A stretch of DNA of 64,000 nt from Gorsachius magnificus (lineage: Eukaryota; Chordata; Aves; Pelecaniformes; Ardeidae): positions 32,734,806 to 32,798,805 of the forward strand of contig CM067081.1 in NCBI GenBank assembly GCA_034008185.1, in the 5' to 3' direction. Each line of letters begins with the position of its first letter. Position 1 is the stretch's first letter. Shown here piece by piece: positions 26,209-38,218 of the stretch. The notes under the pieces are model-generated. The model made no database searches and was not told the DNA's origin. It saw only the letters and a list, made by a program, of their open reading frames with translations. The position numbers and the translations under genes were made by a program.

Positions 26209-27445
26209 CTGGGTGATGGAGCGGGGCTGGTGAGGATATCAGGGCTTAGCCTCGCAGCATGCTTACCCCAGCCCAGTCCCCAGCATGTGGCAGTAAGTTG
26301 CTGTGGTGCGTCTGATCCTGCTTTCAAGTCTCCAAGTCCAGTTGAAGGTTTCAAAATGACAGCTCAGACTCACAAAGCTGCCCAGGGGCTTCTGATGCAC
26401 AGGGGCAGGACCTTGCCCTTTCTCTTGCCCTCTGGTACCACTAGAAATATCAATGCTCCTCCAGGCTAGAGAGCTGTTAGCTCCATAGCTACATGTGGCT
26501 GTCTGCAAACAAAGACACGCTTAATTCCTGGCCACAAAGAAGAGCTGGTCCGAAAAGACTATCAAAGTCTACAGGAATTTTCCTTTTAGCAGTGAGCTAT
26601 AAATAAGACACTAAGCAGTCTTTCCTATACACACTGCATCCTAAAAGTGCCATTTATCAGCAAATAATAATCTCACTTGAAATCAGTAGGATTATTCAAG
26701 TGTATGAAAACAAGACCATTTGTGAAGAATTAAGCCTAATTAAGGTACAAAACGATGAAGGTAATTTACAAATAACCAAGGCAGAAAGGGACATGCTGAT
26801 CTGGTGGGCAATGTTTGCTTTGTGGTGCTATTATACTCTGAGGCAAGCGATGGATTCTTTTCTGAGGAAGAGCTTCAAACAAGGGAAAGGGACAACAGTT
26901 TAAGTCGGAATGTGGGACTGGGAAAAGGAAACAGGAGGAATACATATATATATACACACATATATGTGTCGCATATAGTGTGTTTTTCTGTGTCCCATTG
27001 TCTTTCATCTGTCTCCTCTGGGAGGCTACATATTCCATGATCCACTGGTTACCCTATATGAGAGAGGGAAAGGCTGGTGCATGGTGGAAGACACAGTTCA
27101 GCCATTGAACTTGGCCAGCCATAAGAAGGAAAGGGACCACCAGGGATCCAAATTCAGCTCACAGCTGGGATCCTCATTTTCAGGAAGTGCCCATCCCTCT
27201 GGGAAGTATGGCCAAGATAAGGTACCTCAAATTAAGTGTGAAAAGCTTGAATTATCTTCTGAAAATCTGGGCCTTATTATCAGAACCTTTGGAAAAAAAT
27301 GCTGAAAAACATGTTTTCCTGACACTAGGCAAATTAATGATAGTCATCCACACTGTGTAAGCAGAAAGTGAAATACATCTAAGTAATGTAAGGAAGCTTC
27401 AGAATAACACAATGTTCCCTAGATGCTCTCAGGCTCTATTGGGAC
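26209..27445. other. Non-coding 3' flank of CBY2
   Basis: A TA/CA microsatellite lies at 26941-26978, containing the palindrome ACACATATATGTGT. No exon is recognised, and short frames are unremarkable. Confidence 0.6.
26941..26978. repeat. TA/CA microsatellite
   Basis: Imperfect alternating TA and CA units, about 38 bases. Simple sequence. Confidence 0.85.
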
Positions 27446-27451
27446 TTTATT
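27446..27451 (-). terminator. Polyadenylation signal of CBY2 (AATAAA)
   Basis: The plus-strand hexamer TTTATT is AATAAA on the minus strand, 65 bases past the CBY2 stop codon. The minus strand about 30-45 bases further on contains a T/G-containing stretch (ATTGTGTTATTCTG), which suits a downstream element. If used, the 3' UTR would be under about 100 bases. This is the nearest canonical hexamer I see downstream of the gene, but use is inferred. Confidence 0.6.
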
Positions 27452-27516
27452 AGGTTCCCTGAAGCAAGAAGAGAAGCTTTCCAGGAAATTGAACTAGCAG
27501 GTCTTAACACCAAGCT

Positions 27517-28500
27517 TCACATCTCGCCAAGCTGTTGCTCAGTTGCCAACTTCTGTTCTGCTTCTTCAAACATTGGGGAAGTGATGGCAATCAGCTCCTT
27601 CTCCAACATTTCCATTTGAGCCGTAATGTCTGACACAGTATTTGTCACAGCACTCAGCTGCATCTTCAATTTATTGTAATCTTCTTGAGAGGATCTGCTC
27701 ACATCGCGGAGAATCTGACAGCCCTGTTTCTCCGCAAGGAGACAGTTCACTTTCAGGAACATGTGGAGGAGTTCATATAAGTCCTGGAGAGCCTGGATGA
27801 CTTCATATTCGTTCCGTGCGCTTGGGGCAGACTTGATCTTATTCTGGGTTGGAGTGGTGCTCTTCTTTTTAGCTTCATGTTCCTGCTGAGGGGCTGGGCC
27901 AGGGTTATCTTCTTCCACAGCTGTGATGGCGTCAGTGTCCTTCTGAAGATCTGAGCTGGCATCTTTGCTCTCTTCATGGACTGTGATGGCTTTTTGGTGT
28001 TTCCAGGTGATGGGGACTGTGTTATTCTCCTCCTGGAAATTCTCTAAGACTCTGTTCTTTTCCTGGACCACCTGGAGAGCTCTGTTGCCTGGGCTGACCT
28101 GAAAGCCTGTGTTTCTATCTTGGAAGAATGGGAATGGGTTATTTTCCTTCTGGAGGCTTTGCTGAATGGCATCAGTGTAAATAACCTGGACAGCCTTGTT
28201 CTGCAACTGGAGACATTGTAAAGCCTTGTTTTCTTCCCAGAGCATCCTGTTTTCAATCTGGAGGACTTGGTTTTCCTCCCAGAGTGCTCTGTTCTCCTCC
28301 CAGATGCTCCACTCATTCTGTGCCTTCTTGCTAAAGAGTCTCCGGTGGGAAGCAAAGGGTGGCTGGCAGTAGACCTCCTTCACCCATTTACCATCAATAA
28401 AGACAAACATCTCATCCCTCACTTTTATCCGTGGGGCAATATAGTCTATCTCAGGCTCTGTACACTGCATACTCTGGTTCGTCAGATCAAAAGCAGACAT
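27517..28500 (-). CDS. CBY2: Chibby family member 2 (spermatid-associated leucine-zipper protein)
   Basis: An intact frame of 327 residues with no internal stop. Residues 18-42 carry the Chibby core: an acidic-aromatic start (EIDY), a PRIKVRDEMFVF stretch, then DGKWVKE, which matches the DxxFVFxxGxW pattern of CBY1/CBY2. Residues 67-94 are four consecutive heptads with Leu at 73, 80, 87 and 94 and Asn at 70, 77, 84 and 91, a leucine zipper rich in EEN. The middle (about 110-230) is polar and low in complexity. Residues 230-327 look like a second coiled coil, including VSDITAQMEMLEKEL, which resembles the C-terminus of mammalian CBY2 as I remember it. The family acts at centrioles, basal bodies and spermatid structures; mammalian CBY2 (SPERT/NURIT) is testis-specific. 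The start at 28500 has G at -3, and an in-frame TGA lies four codons upstream (28512-28510), so the frame cannot extend upstream without splicing. Mammalian CBY2 is longer, about 450 residues from memory; the extra N-terminus is not seen here. Orthology is inferred from remembered sequence, not from an alignment. Confidence 0.9.
   Translation of the reverse strand: MSAFDLTNQSMQCTEPEIDYIAPRIKVRDEMFVFIDGKWVKEVYCQPPFASHRRLFSKKAQNEWSIWEENRALWEENQVLQIENRMLWEENKALQCLQLQNKAVQVIYTDAIQQSLQKENNPFPFFQDRNTGFQVSPGNRALQVVQEKNRVLENFQEENNTVPITWKHQKAITVHEESKDASSDLQKDTDAITAVEEDNPGPAPQQEHEAKKKSTTPTQNKIKSAPSARNEYEVIQALQDLYELLHMFLKVNCLLAEKQGCQILRDVSRSSQEDYNKLKMQLSAVTNTVSDITAQMEMLEKELIAITSPMFEEAEQKLATEQQLGEM
28219..28302 (-). 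repeat. CBY2: 21-bp coding repeat encoding the CBY2 leucine zipper
   Basis: Four head-to-tail units of 21 bp encode residues 67-94. Each unit reads aromatic or Gln, then (E/I)EN, two variable residues and Leu. The two units nearest the start (around 28260-28302) are closest at the DNA level, and the later two are more diverged. The unit length is a multiple of three, so gain or loss of a unit would keep the reading frame. A degenerate continuation (NRALQVVQEKNRVLENFQEEN) is visible at residues 139-159. Confidence 0.8.
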
Positions 28501-28526
28501 GTCCTTTCTTCAGTAAAGTGAGGAGG

Positions 28527-28560
28527 ACTGTGTGAAAAGACTTCTTCCAGGACTTCTGCA
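28527..28560 (-). promoter_or_regulatory. Candidate splice acceptors and short 5' leader of CBY2
   Basis: On the minus strand two acceptor-like sites precede the CBY2 start. One is TCTTTTCACACAG, ending at 28528 with the exon beginning at 28527. The other is GGCCTCTTGCAG, ending at 28556 with the exon beginning at 28555. Either would leave a leader of 27 or 55 bases on the coding exon, containing the in-frame TGA at 28512-28510. Both have a partial pyrimidine tract, and which one is used cannot be told from sequence alone. This would make the entire visible coding region one exon. Confidence 0.4.
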
Positions 28561-30949
28561 AGAGGCCACTGTCGACTGGCAAGGAGTAGGTGACACAGCA
28601 GGGCTAGAAAAGCTTGATCAGGACTGAAAGAACAGGGAACACAAATGCACAGAATTACTGCCAAAATTCAAAGTCAGAATTAAAGTCAATTGGATGACAG
28701 GAACAAGGAAGTAAGTCAGTTCCCACAGTCGACCATGTTGCCCCTTTGACTCTGGTAGGTAAGGAATACACCAGAAACATAGTTTATAGAAGCTGAGAAA
28801 ATTGACATTGGTAGATAAAACAGCTCTATGGAAGCACCACAAGCTCTGGTTAAAAAACCCCAGACTTGCCTTGTATCTCTCTACCTCATTTTTACAGACG
28901 TGTAAGGGGGTAAGATGCAAGAGTATCTTGCACCTCAGAATAGCCCATTCCCAACTGAGTGACAGGCAAATGAATTAAAAATTGTTACAGGGCTGAAATC
29001 AACTTTTCAAAAGAAAACATTTTTAAAGGAGCACAGTGAAAACTGGCCTCAAGAGCAGCTTTTTCTTGTTGATGCTCAGTAGCCTTTCTTATCAGGACGC
29101 CACAAAAATGTGGTGGCAGTTGTGCTTTTTGATCTGACTGAAGGACCTAATGACACAATATACACAAATAAAACTCCAAATCCTGTGGCATTGGGACCAG
29201 GAGAGCTCTATTGCATGTTTTTCTGACAAATTCCCATCACCATGGTCCAAAAAGTGTCACAACCCATAGGTAATTCTCCATCTTTCCTTCTCATTTCTCC
29301 CCAGTCACTCTTTTCTTTATATCCTTTGATAGCTCCATTATTTTTTTTGCTTTCTAGCCTTGCAATAGTGATTGCTCATCTCTTTCCTACAGTCCGTCTG
29401 CCTCTCTTTCACATCAGCAGAAAACCCATCTCTTTAAAATCCATACAGCGGGGCCATACTTCTCATTTCAAATGCTTGTCCTTTCAGTCACAGAAATCTC
29501 AGACTTACAATCTGCTCAACACTCTTCCCTCCTTCCCTTTACCCAAAATGTTGTGGCTTAATTCACCTTCAAGTCATAAGTAAACCTGGGCAAATGAAGG
29601 ATTTCAGTCTTCTTGCATGGAAAAAACCCCACCAAAAATGTGATTTGTGCCAAAGAAAATCTTAATTTCTGCAGTGTTTACTAAAATTAAATTTGCATGA
29701 TTTTCAGGAAGAAGTCATTTGAACTGAGGTTGAACTATTTTTTATAACCAGATTGTTGGAATTCTTAGGGTTTCTGTGCAGTGTTTCAAAGAGCACAGGT
29801 GTGCCTTTTTCTAGTTGTTTTTTTTTTAAAAAAGAAGTTGCATGTCAATTTTCACCCAGGTCTACCCCTCTCCCCCCTTGAAGTCCCCCAGCCGTCCTCC
29901 TGTCCCTTGAGAAACCCAGTTCTGCCTTTCCGTCAGTGAGGAGAGTTATACCTTCATGAATTTTGCCCCCATGTCTCTGCCTTGAGCGTTAGGCATGGGG
30001 TGACAACCACACACCAGGTCTTCATACCCACCAGCTCTGCCATCACATTGTGCACCCCCTGTCCAATTTTTGCCCTCTCGCTGCTGCTCCTCCCTTTCCC
30101 TGACACCTCCACCTGCATCTCCAGGCTCCTTCAGGTTACTTCTGAGAGCCAACATCCATAGATGTTCCTTCACCCCCTTTCCAAGTTCATCCAAAAGCTC
30201 AGAGAATTATTGGTTGCATTTAAAATCCCAAATCCCTTCATGCAGGAGAGGGCAACTGCAACATAGGTCTGTTTGCAGTAACACTTGGTTTTATTGCAAT
30301 AGGGTCTGCGTCTGACTTTCAGGGTTGTCTTCCACATCACCAGCTGGTTTCTCTCACATCAGACTTGTGTTTTAATAATATCGTTCCTCTGCTAAAAGGG
30401 ATTTCCCCCAAATGGAGGTTTTTGTTTCCACTTACGCCACGTTCAGAGCTGTATATCGCTCCCTCTCTTTCACCCTCTCCCCCTCAGCCTTTCCAACCCA
30501 TCCCGGGGTGCCCAGTCCTGTTGTTTGCACCAACAGCCCCAAGATGGGGAGGTAAATAAGCCACAGGGGGAACAGATCCCAAAGTATCCAGAGAAGAAGC
30601 AGAAAATACCCAGCATCATAAGCCCAGACCCACCTGCCACTGTGTATCATGGGCAAGCAGGCGGAGTTGTTAAAGTCACTTATATTTAAAGTGTTTAGAT
30701 GGCATATTTTCAGGATAAACAGAAATGTATAATATATATGGCATTGAAGGACATTATCTTGGGGGCAATTAAACTTGACAGCGTCTCTGTCAGCTCTTTT
30801 GCACTGCAGGGGATACATCGACCCAGGCTTCAGAGAGATGCTTCAAGTCCTTCTACCTCCCGTATTGTTCCCCCTCCCCCCCCATCTCTGAAATAAGTAA
30901 TCCAGGGAAATGCTGGGCAGCCGGCTGGGGGGAAGCTACACAAAATCTC
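28561..30949. other. Non-coding upstream flank or putative first intron of CBY2
   Basis: No coding similarity recognised on either strand. The longest frame (30432-30818, minus, 128 codons) is hydrophobic but has no recognisable motif and starts in ordinary sequence. Short T-rich runs lie near 29338 and 29818. No repeat family is recognised. It would be intron if the CpG-island promoter model is right. Confidence 0.6.
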
Positions 30950-31225
30950 ACCAGGCTGGGTAATTCGGCAGCGCTAAATTGCGCGCCGGCATGTGCTCAC
31001 CTGCTCGCCGGGGCCGGTGGTCTTCCCTCTCCCTGCGCCCCTGCCACGCAGCCCAGTCTGAGGTCCTGATGCTGCTGGGGTGTCTGGGGGCAGCGGGGAT
31101 GCGCAGCGGGGGACAGAGGGGACTGATTGTGATGGGAGCGTTGGGGGGGACCCCGCCCCAGAACCAGCTCCCCCTGGGGCTGGGAGCTCCTGCCCACCCT
31201 CCTCGCACAGCCCACGCCTGTGCTC
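30950..31225 (-). promoter_or_regulatory. Small CpG island, candidate promoter and non-coding first exon of CBY2
   Basis: This is the most CpG-dense block I noticed in the window. By eye, 30961-31220 holds 17 CpG dinucleotides, eight of them in the first 60 bases, in clearly GC-rich sequence set in AT-leaning flanks. On the minus strand a good donor consensus (CAG then GTGAGC) has its exon end at 31001 and its intron beginning at 31000. Joined to the acceptor at 28527, this predicts a 2,473-base intron ahead of the coding exon. No TATA box is obvious, which is usual for CpG-island promoters. The island could instead serve a non-coding transcript or be a GC-rich block without promoter activity. 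Confidence 0.4.
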
Positions 31226-34200
31226 CTTCCCCACTGGCCTCCCAGGATCGTCTTTGATTTTTCCCAGCGTTGCACTTTTGTGTTATTTCTCATGGAAATG
31301 ACCTTTCTGGGAACTCAGCTCTCATGCCCTTCCCTGATCCCAGACTTCCCGATCTGCCTTTGATGCTCACAACTGAGAGGAGTTTGGGTGAATTCTTTCT
31401 CCATCCCACCCTCTTAAAATAAATTTTGTTTTTATTCTGAATCTTCAAATTACGTTTGTTGCTGAACTGACACTGATCCGTTCAAAAATCACTTCCTTGT
31501 ATGCCTTATGAGACCTGAAGTTATTTCCAAGGACAACATGGGTTTGGAGTTTTTCTCTGACTATAAGTTTAAGAGCAGACTACCACTGAACCCTATTAAG
31601 AAGAAAATAAAATATGCAGGTCATTCATGCATTGCAAGTTTAGATATTATTTGTAGCAGCTATTCCCACTTCCATGTCTTTACATTTCTAATGATCTCAT
31701 TCTCTTTCTTATTTGCTACATCTTTCAGATGTGGATTTTTTTTTTCTAATCAGGGTTCTTGAATAATAAATACAGCAGTTAATTTCTTTTCCAGTGAAAA
31801 TTACCAACTTGACATCAGCCTCAAGGTGACTGTTATTGCTTTAGGAAGTTGGAGGTACAGTTCAGCTTTGGTGTTATACCAAGATGATAAACTCAGGTAT
31901 AAAATTCTTCTCTGTAATTCCTCCCTTGCTTGTATTTAATCTTAGACAACAAAAAACATCACAGGTTACTATAGCAACTCCCCAGGGAGCATTCTTCTTT
32001 ATTTGAGCTCCGGGATCCTGCACAGGAAAGCAGGAAAATGTCCTCAAAAGAGAAAGGAAAAGATTTTATCATGGGGTGCTTGTGCTTGGCCTGCCATCAG
32101 ATGGGAATTTAAGGGTGCAGCTAGTTTTTGAGGAGAGGTAATTGAAATGGCTGATCTGAACTCCTGAAGAACTGAGCCTATGGACCACTGAAACAGACCT
32201 CTGATGAACATTTTAAGGTCAAAGAGCTGACTGGAAACTGAGTTAATAGAGACGAGTGCAGCATAGAATTGATCAGCAGACAAAGCCTGCTTAATCCAGA
32301 GTTGTTGAGAACTAAGTTTGCAGTGTACCTTCACCTTGTCTTATACAATATTTTCCTTAAAGTTGGATAAAGTTCTTTGGGCAAGTCATTTATCTGCTGA
32401 AAATTATGGTTTCAAATACCAATATATTTGAGTCAAATTTAGTGAATATCATCAGACGTGTGGATGCGTGCATCAGAATTGTAAATACTGCAACAGCTCA
32501 CTGCCGAATTTTTTATGGCAGCTGCACTGATTTCTGAGCTGGGCTCTCAAAAGGTCTGAGATGTCATTCACAAGATTACAAAGGCAGAAATAATGCTGAG
32601 TGTGTTCCCCTCCCTGCCAAGAGGCAAGTAACCCCTGCTCTGTAGGAAGGGCTTGAACTAACTTCCCAGCTGAGTGCTTTGTCCACAGCTTCAGACTACT
32701 CAATTTCTCCAGGCAAAGCTGTTTCACTATACAAAGAATTAAATATTAATTGGAACCAAAGCCATATTCCCCATCCTACCTGCACACCTTACACCAGGCT
32801 GTTCAGCTGACCTTGCTGTCCTCCTTCTCAGAGATTATCTGGTTCCGGAAAGGATACAGTGGGAGAGAGTGGATGATCCCACACACACTCATATAATATT
32901 CTCCAGTTTGGAAACTCAACTCCATGCTGGACTGCAAGAGGTCACCATCCAGTGATGGGTTGGAAGCAGGGGGGAGAGCAAGGTCCAAACTGCTGCCATG
33001 AAGATCTTGCAGGAAGGACCCTGAAGACCCCATCCCAGCCTCCTTCCTATTGGGAATAGGGGCATGTACCTACGGGAAAGTTTAGCCCTTTTCTTCTGCC
33101 GCTTTTGTGTTTAGAAGACCTGTTAAAGTGCCTGCAATCAAAATAATCTGGGGTTTTTTTTAGCAAAAACATGTGTCTTTGAGTTTGGAGCATCTCCTCC
33201 TTTTTCTCTTTTTATAAGTGTGCTGTATTTCCAAATGTTTATTTGATAAAACCAAAGGCATCCACTGCCACTTTCTACCACCCCAAACACATTCATGCTT
33301 CTGAAATGCCAGCCTCTGTTCATGTCAGCTCAAGATGGTCTCACCGCACACTTACCCACTGTTCTCCAGGGCATTAAGCCTGGATGCAAATCCCACCAAG
33401 TCCCTAAAAAGATTCTTGCATTTGAGTGATCTTGAATCATCTCCTGACCTCAATAATAGGAAAGGGAATAAAAATGATGTTTTCTCCATTTTTGAGGCAG
33501 TGAAGTGTCTGGAGGGAGAGGCGGTGATATCTCAGAATTGTATTTTGCCCAGGAAGAGATGAGTGCACATGATCAGAAGTGTGAAAATCAGTAATGAAAA
33601 CCTCCAGAGCAGGTTTTTTTTCAGATAAATGGATTGAGGGGCACACCTATGTCACCATCTATTCGGACTAATTATCCTTCTGGGGACAGCATCGCAGTGC
33701 TGCTGCCAGTGTGCCTCGGTGTAACCCTCACGCGTGCAATGCTGTGCAAAACACCAAACTCTGCGTGCTCATGTCAGCAGCAGCCAGGATGGTTGGGTCA
33801 GCTGAGAGCTGGAACGAGAAGTGGAAGCAGCTACTTCTGTACCTTGCCTCTGGCCCTAATTTCATTTTAGACATTGGGCAAGTCATCTATTTCCATACCC
33901 CCATTTCCTCGGCTTCTCAGTGAGTTTGGGATACTGACTTTCTGATGCAAGCTGTCAAGAGAAATTAATTCTTACTTGTAAAGTGCTTTGAACATGAAGA
34001 GCACTACAGTAAAGAAGCCTTACGTACCACTCTTATTTATCTCCACAGTTGTAATACACACGGTGTTTACAAGCTGAAGCAAAACATTTGGCTTTTGCTA
34101 GTAAGTGACATCTTACAGAGATGGCAGGCTTTGTGTTGTTCAGCCTTAGATCTCATTCCCACCTTGCTTTCGCTTCACTTCAGCTATCAATATTTAAAAA

Positions 34201-37200
34201 GAAAAGACATATCAAAACCATGAGCAGTCTCTTGGTCAACTCTAAGCTTTTGCTTGTCAATGCTATCCCTTTGTGTTGTGCCTCTGGGATACACTGCTTG
34301 TGAGCCTTGCCAACACAATACTCACAGCCCAGTCACCATATCGCTCTCCTAATTCTCTTAGACCAGACTTTGCAGAGCAGTCTGTGTTGCTGAAAAAGCC
34401 CATTAGTTGAGTAAGTACTAGCAGCAATAATCATAGGTGCCCTCAGTTTTGTTATGAGGGTGGAGGCAAGCTCACCAAGGGCAATGGAGGGGCAGAGCTG
34501 ATATTGCACCCAAAGGAGCTCTTTGACCTTCCCCTCCACTGGGACAAATCAGATGGCAATGGTTACCTCAATGTGCCACATGTGACTGTGGGTTATCCCA
34601 CATGGACACCAGGGGCCACTCCAAGATGCGGTGCCTAGTGCCACTAGGCTGTGCCGAACCTGCTGGCCCTGATCTCTGATACCCACAAAACCCAAACAGC
34701 AACAGGCACCAGACTTGAGCCCTTGGTTGGCTGGTCAGTCAAGTGATGCTCCAGCCCTCATTACTGCACTGATTAAGTCTCTGCTGACTGCAGGAGAGCT
34801 TAAACGCTTCACTGTCCTGTAGGTACAGGTAGACATCTCAAAGTAGGTGTCTCCAGTTTGGAGGTGAATCCTCCTTGACCAACAGCATTGATGGACACAG
34901 CATGTCACCTCCTAAAGATGTAGCTGTCTCTCCCTGAACTGACCACAGAGGAGCCTGCAGTGGTTAACCTCCTCGATTAGGTGGTTAAAGCAGGGCCTAA
35001 CACCCTAGCAGAGAGCTCCAGCTCAGCTTGGCTTGCATGTGCTCCCTGCAAGGGAAGGTGCTGCCAGGCCAACAACACCTAAGTGGGGTCAGCTTGGCAG
35101 AAATTAAAGACTCGTGCTAAAAATAAGCACCCTCTTCACAGGGATTACGAAAAGCCAGAGGCTGCAAAAGGTGTGGGGACAGGGGGAACACGAAGGAATG
35201 TCCCATTTCATGTGCCAGAGCAGGAACTGAGAGTCTCGATGAGCAGAGCAGATGACGAGAGCACAGATTCAAGCTGCAATGTCCTGAGAATGGGTATGAG
35301 GTTTGGGAGTTGAGGGTGTTTCATCTCATTTTGAATGCAACAGTTCCTCCATGTGACAAGAAGTCTCACTGGGTGAGAGGAAAAGTCAGTGGCTCCATTC
35401 CTGATTGACAGGGAGAAAATTGAGGGTTCAGGCCTATTAAACAATCTCTAATAGTGATTTATGGGGTCTTCTACATTTTAGTCTAACAAAAAAAAAATCA
35501 TCTAATTAGCTAAGTGTGTAATCCTGTATATGAATTGTCTATTAGCCACGTCTTAATTGTAATGGAATGCTTATCAAATAACATGTGATGGCCACGTAGC
35601 ACCAATTTAGGTCATTAAATTTAAGTCATTATCTGACTAGGTCCTGCTTTAATAAGGATCTGTTTAACTGAAATCTAACAATTTCATTTTATTTTAAAAG
35701 CTGTAAAGAAGACAACGTTAAGATCTTAAAAAATTAGTGTCCCATTAGGATTTACTTGATGGTATACTATAAACAATGCTACATGAAGAATCATGAAAGC
35801 AACGTAAAAAATCTATTCAAATGCTAACCCGGATGATTAAATGGCAGAGCACGGTGGAAACCTAGCAGGGAAGAAAGATGTCTCTCATTTAGAAATACCA
35901 GCAAGCTCAGGTTATTTCCCGCCTCTTGACTCTTTGACTTTACAGCCTTAATGCTCAATTGACATCTGTTTGTGCAGGTGCATTTTCTGACATTTTTAAA
36001 GAGATGAACCAAGAAAATTTGATTATATGCAACCACATTGATCTCTACACTTACCACCAGCAGGACTGGTAACATCCCCACAATTTGAATTAAACAAGGT
36101 GTATTTGCAATAGGAATAACAACAACTTATTGTTTTATACACAAAGCCATACTATAGGGAGACACGTATGCTGCAAGGCGGTAGTTGCATTGTCAATGGA
36201 TTTCACAGGTATGTGCTGACTACCAAGGAACCTGGAGACCCCAAAAGACTGGGTTTGGATCTGTGGGATGGACAGGGTTTCCTCATAGCTCTTCACCACA
36301 GCCTAGCTCCATCAGCTACCCTGCACCACTTCTTTTTTGTCTTCCCTGGTCGCTCCTGCTCCTGGTGCCTTTCTCTTATTCCTATAGCTCACAAAACAGT
36401 GTTGCATCCTAGAGATGCCATTGCCAAAAAAGGTGCGTATGTAGGTTCCCACTGCCTACGATTTCAGCCTTTTCCCTCCCTGCCTTGTTACTCAACTTCT
36501 GTGCCTAACTCCATGTACCACCCCTTGCTGCCTCATACTTTTGGCCTGTCCCCCTAAAATTGCATACACCAATACCCATTTTCATCCTTCAAGAAATTAA
36601 GAAGTAGTTTGCTCAGAGCTGCATCCATGCTCTAATGGGCAAACACGTCTGCGTACAACTCTCTCGGTCTTTACAGCCATGCAAGGTTTGTTCTCCCATT
36701 TTGGTATTAGATCTGTGGGGGCAGACTTCTAACAGGGCACAGGACCCACCTGGTAATCTTATTAAAAATCAGGTTTGGCTTTCAGAAACACTCTCTACCC
36801 AGTGGGTTTCTCTAATAGTAGCTTTGTCACCTGAGTTTTGCAAAGAGCTCCACACCCAGCTCCAAAGACAGTCCTTCCACAGCATTTTTGCCTGCTACAG
36901 TTGCACCCAGGCTTTGACTGGAGCTGGCTTTATTAAAACTATAAACAGCTTGAAGAGTGTCTGAAGCCTATTGCTGGACAGCGTAGGTTTGCCAAACTAG
37001 ATATGCAAAAAGCACAGGAAAAAAAAAAAAAGGAATATAATTTCATATGTGGAGCAGCGCAGAAACGAGACAATTTCAAGCTCTGTGGAGCCACTGGTTT
37101 ACCTTTTCTAGCAGGTATCATGCTTTGATGGGCCAAGGCACACTTTGCTTAGACGAATGCAATTTTAAGACCTTTAGCAGTATGCCAGAAGAAGAGAGGT

Positions 37201-38218
37201 TTCAGCGATAGAAGAAGAGAATAAACATTTAGATCCCAGGTACTATTGCTAAGCACACCTAGGAACAGTTAAACAGGCAATTGTAGAAAACTTATGCAAC
37301 CCCTAGGAATGATTTTATGCCAGAGAAACAGCCCCTTTCACCCATTTCCCTCAACTTTTAATCCACAAAATCTGTCCTGGGGTGATGGGAGGTTACAAAA
37401 GTTACCTGGTCTGATAAAACTACCTGCGAACATCTGTGCAAATTTGGCATCACTGTCTGTCCAAGAGCTCTGTGGTGGCACCCGAAAGATAACTGGAACC
37501 AGAATAGACATCCGCCCAAAGAAACGCAATGAGAAAGAAATAGGTTAAGCTGTCTTCATATGTGTCCAGAGGATATCATTAACATTAATGTAGTCATAAA
37601 GCAGCACCTGCTGGCTCAACACAGCAAATCTTTGCCTACTACCAATTAACTCTTCAAAAATAATAGAGAACAGTTTTCGCCCTTCTCGCCCCAAGCACAA
37701 TAACTTGTTTCCTGCTAAGCATTATTAATTATAATGTCCCTGCTGCTTTGCCTCGCTCAGATGAACAGTCCCATCAGTGGCGTAAGCTTCATAGTAAGGT
37801 GTATCTCAGCAGGAGCAAGTATGGAGTTATTGGGCTTTAAAAAATATTACACTACTTTTTATTATTATTGTTGTTCCTTACTTGGTTTAGCACTTTCACT
37901 CTTAACCATCCGGAAGGCAAAAAGCACTGATCTCAGCCAAAGCACAGATCTCAGCTAGGTGAAGGGACAAATTCCCTGGAGATGTTCACTTTACTGCAGC
38001 GTCAATGATTCAGTGAGCAAAGTCTGAGAAAAAGGCTTAGGTGGGGTGAGGCATGTGATGAGATGGGGAGAGATGCTCCTCAAACCCAGCTGTAACCTTG
38101 TCCTGCATTGCTAAATGTGAACAGCAGTCAGAGTGCTACCACAGCTGATGGGAAGAGTACTGGAGGTGACCCTTCTTCTGGGGCCAAATGATACCTTAAG
38201 GGTCGAAAGACCCCCACA
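31226..38218. other. Non-coding, no gene recognised
   Basis: No coding similarity found on either strand in about 7 kb. The longest frame (36168-36557, +) has no known motif. It contains an A-run at 37019-37031 and an 18-bp tandem duplication at 37921-37956. Confidence 0.6.
37921..37956 (+). repeat. 18-bp tandem duplication
   Basis: AAAGCACTGATCTCAGCC is followed directly by AAAGCACAGATCTCAGCT, 16 of 18 positions identical. It is a local duplication about 260 bases 5' of the probable LTR. Confidence 0.85.

Noticed and set aside
1..27445. Search for SIAH3, expected near CBY2 from mammalian gene order
   Set aside because: No RING/SINA-type coding sequence seen on either strand. It may lie beyond the left end.
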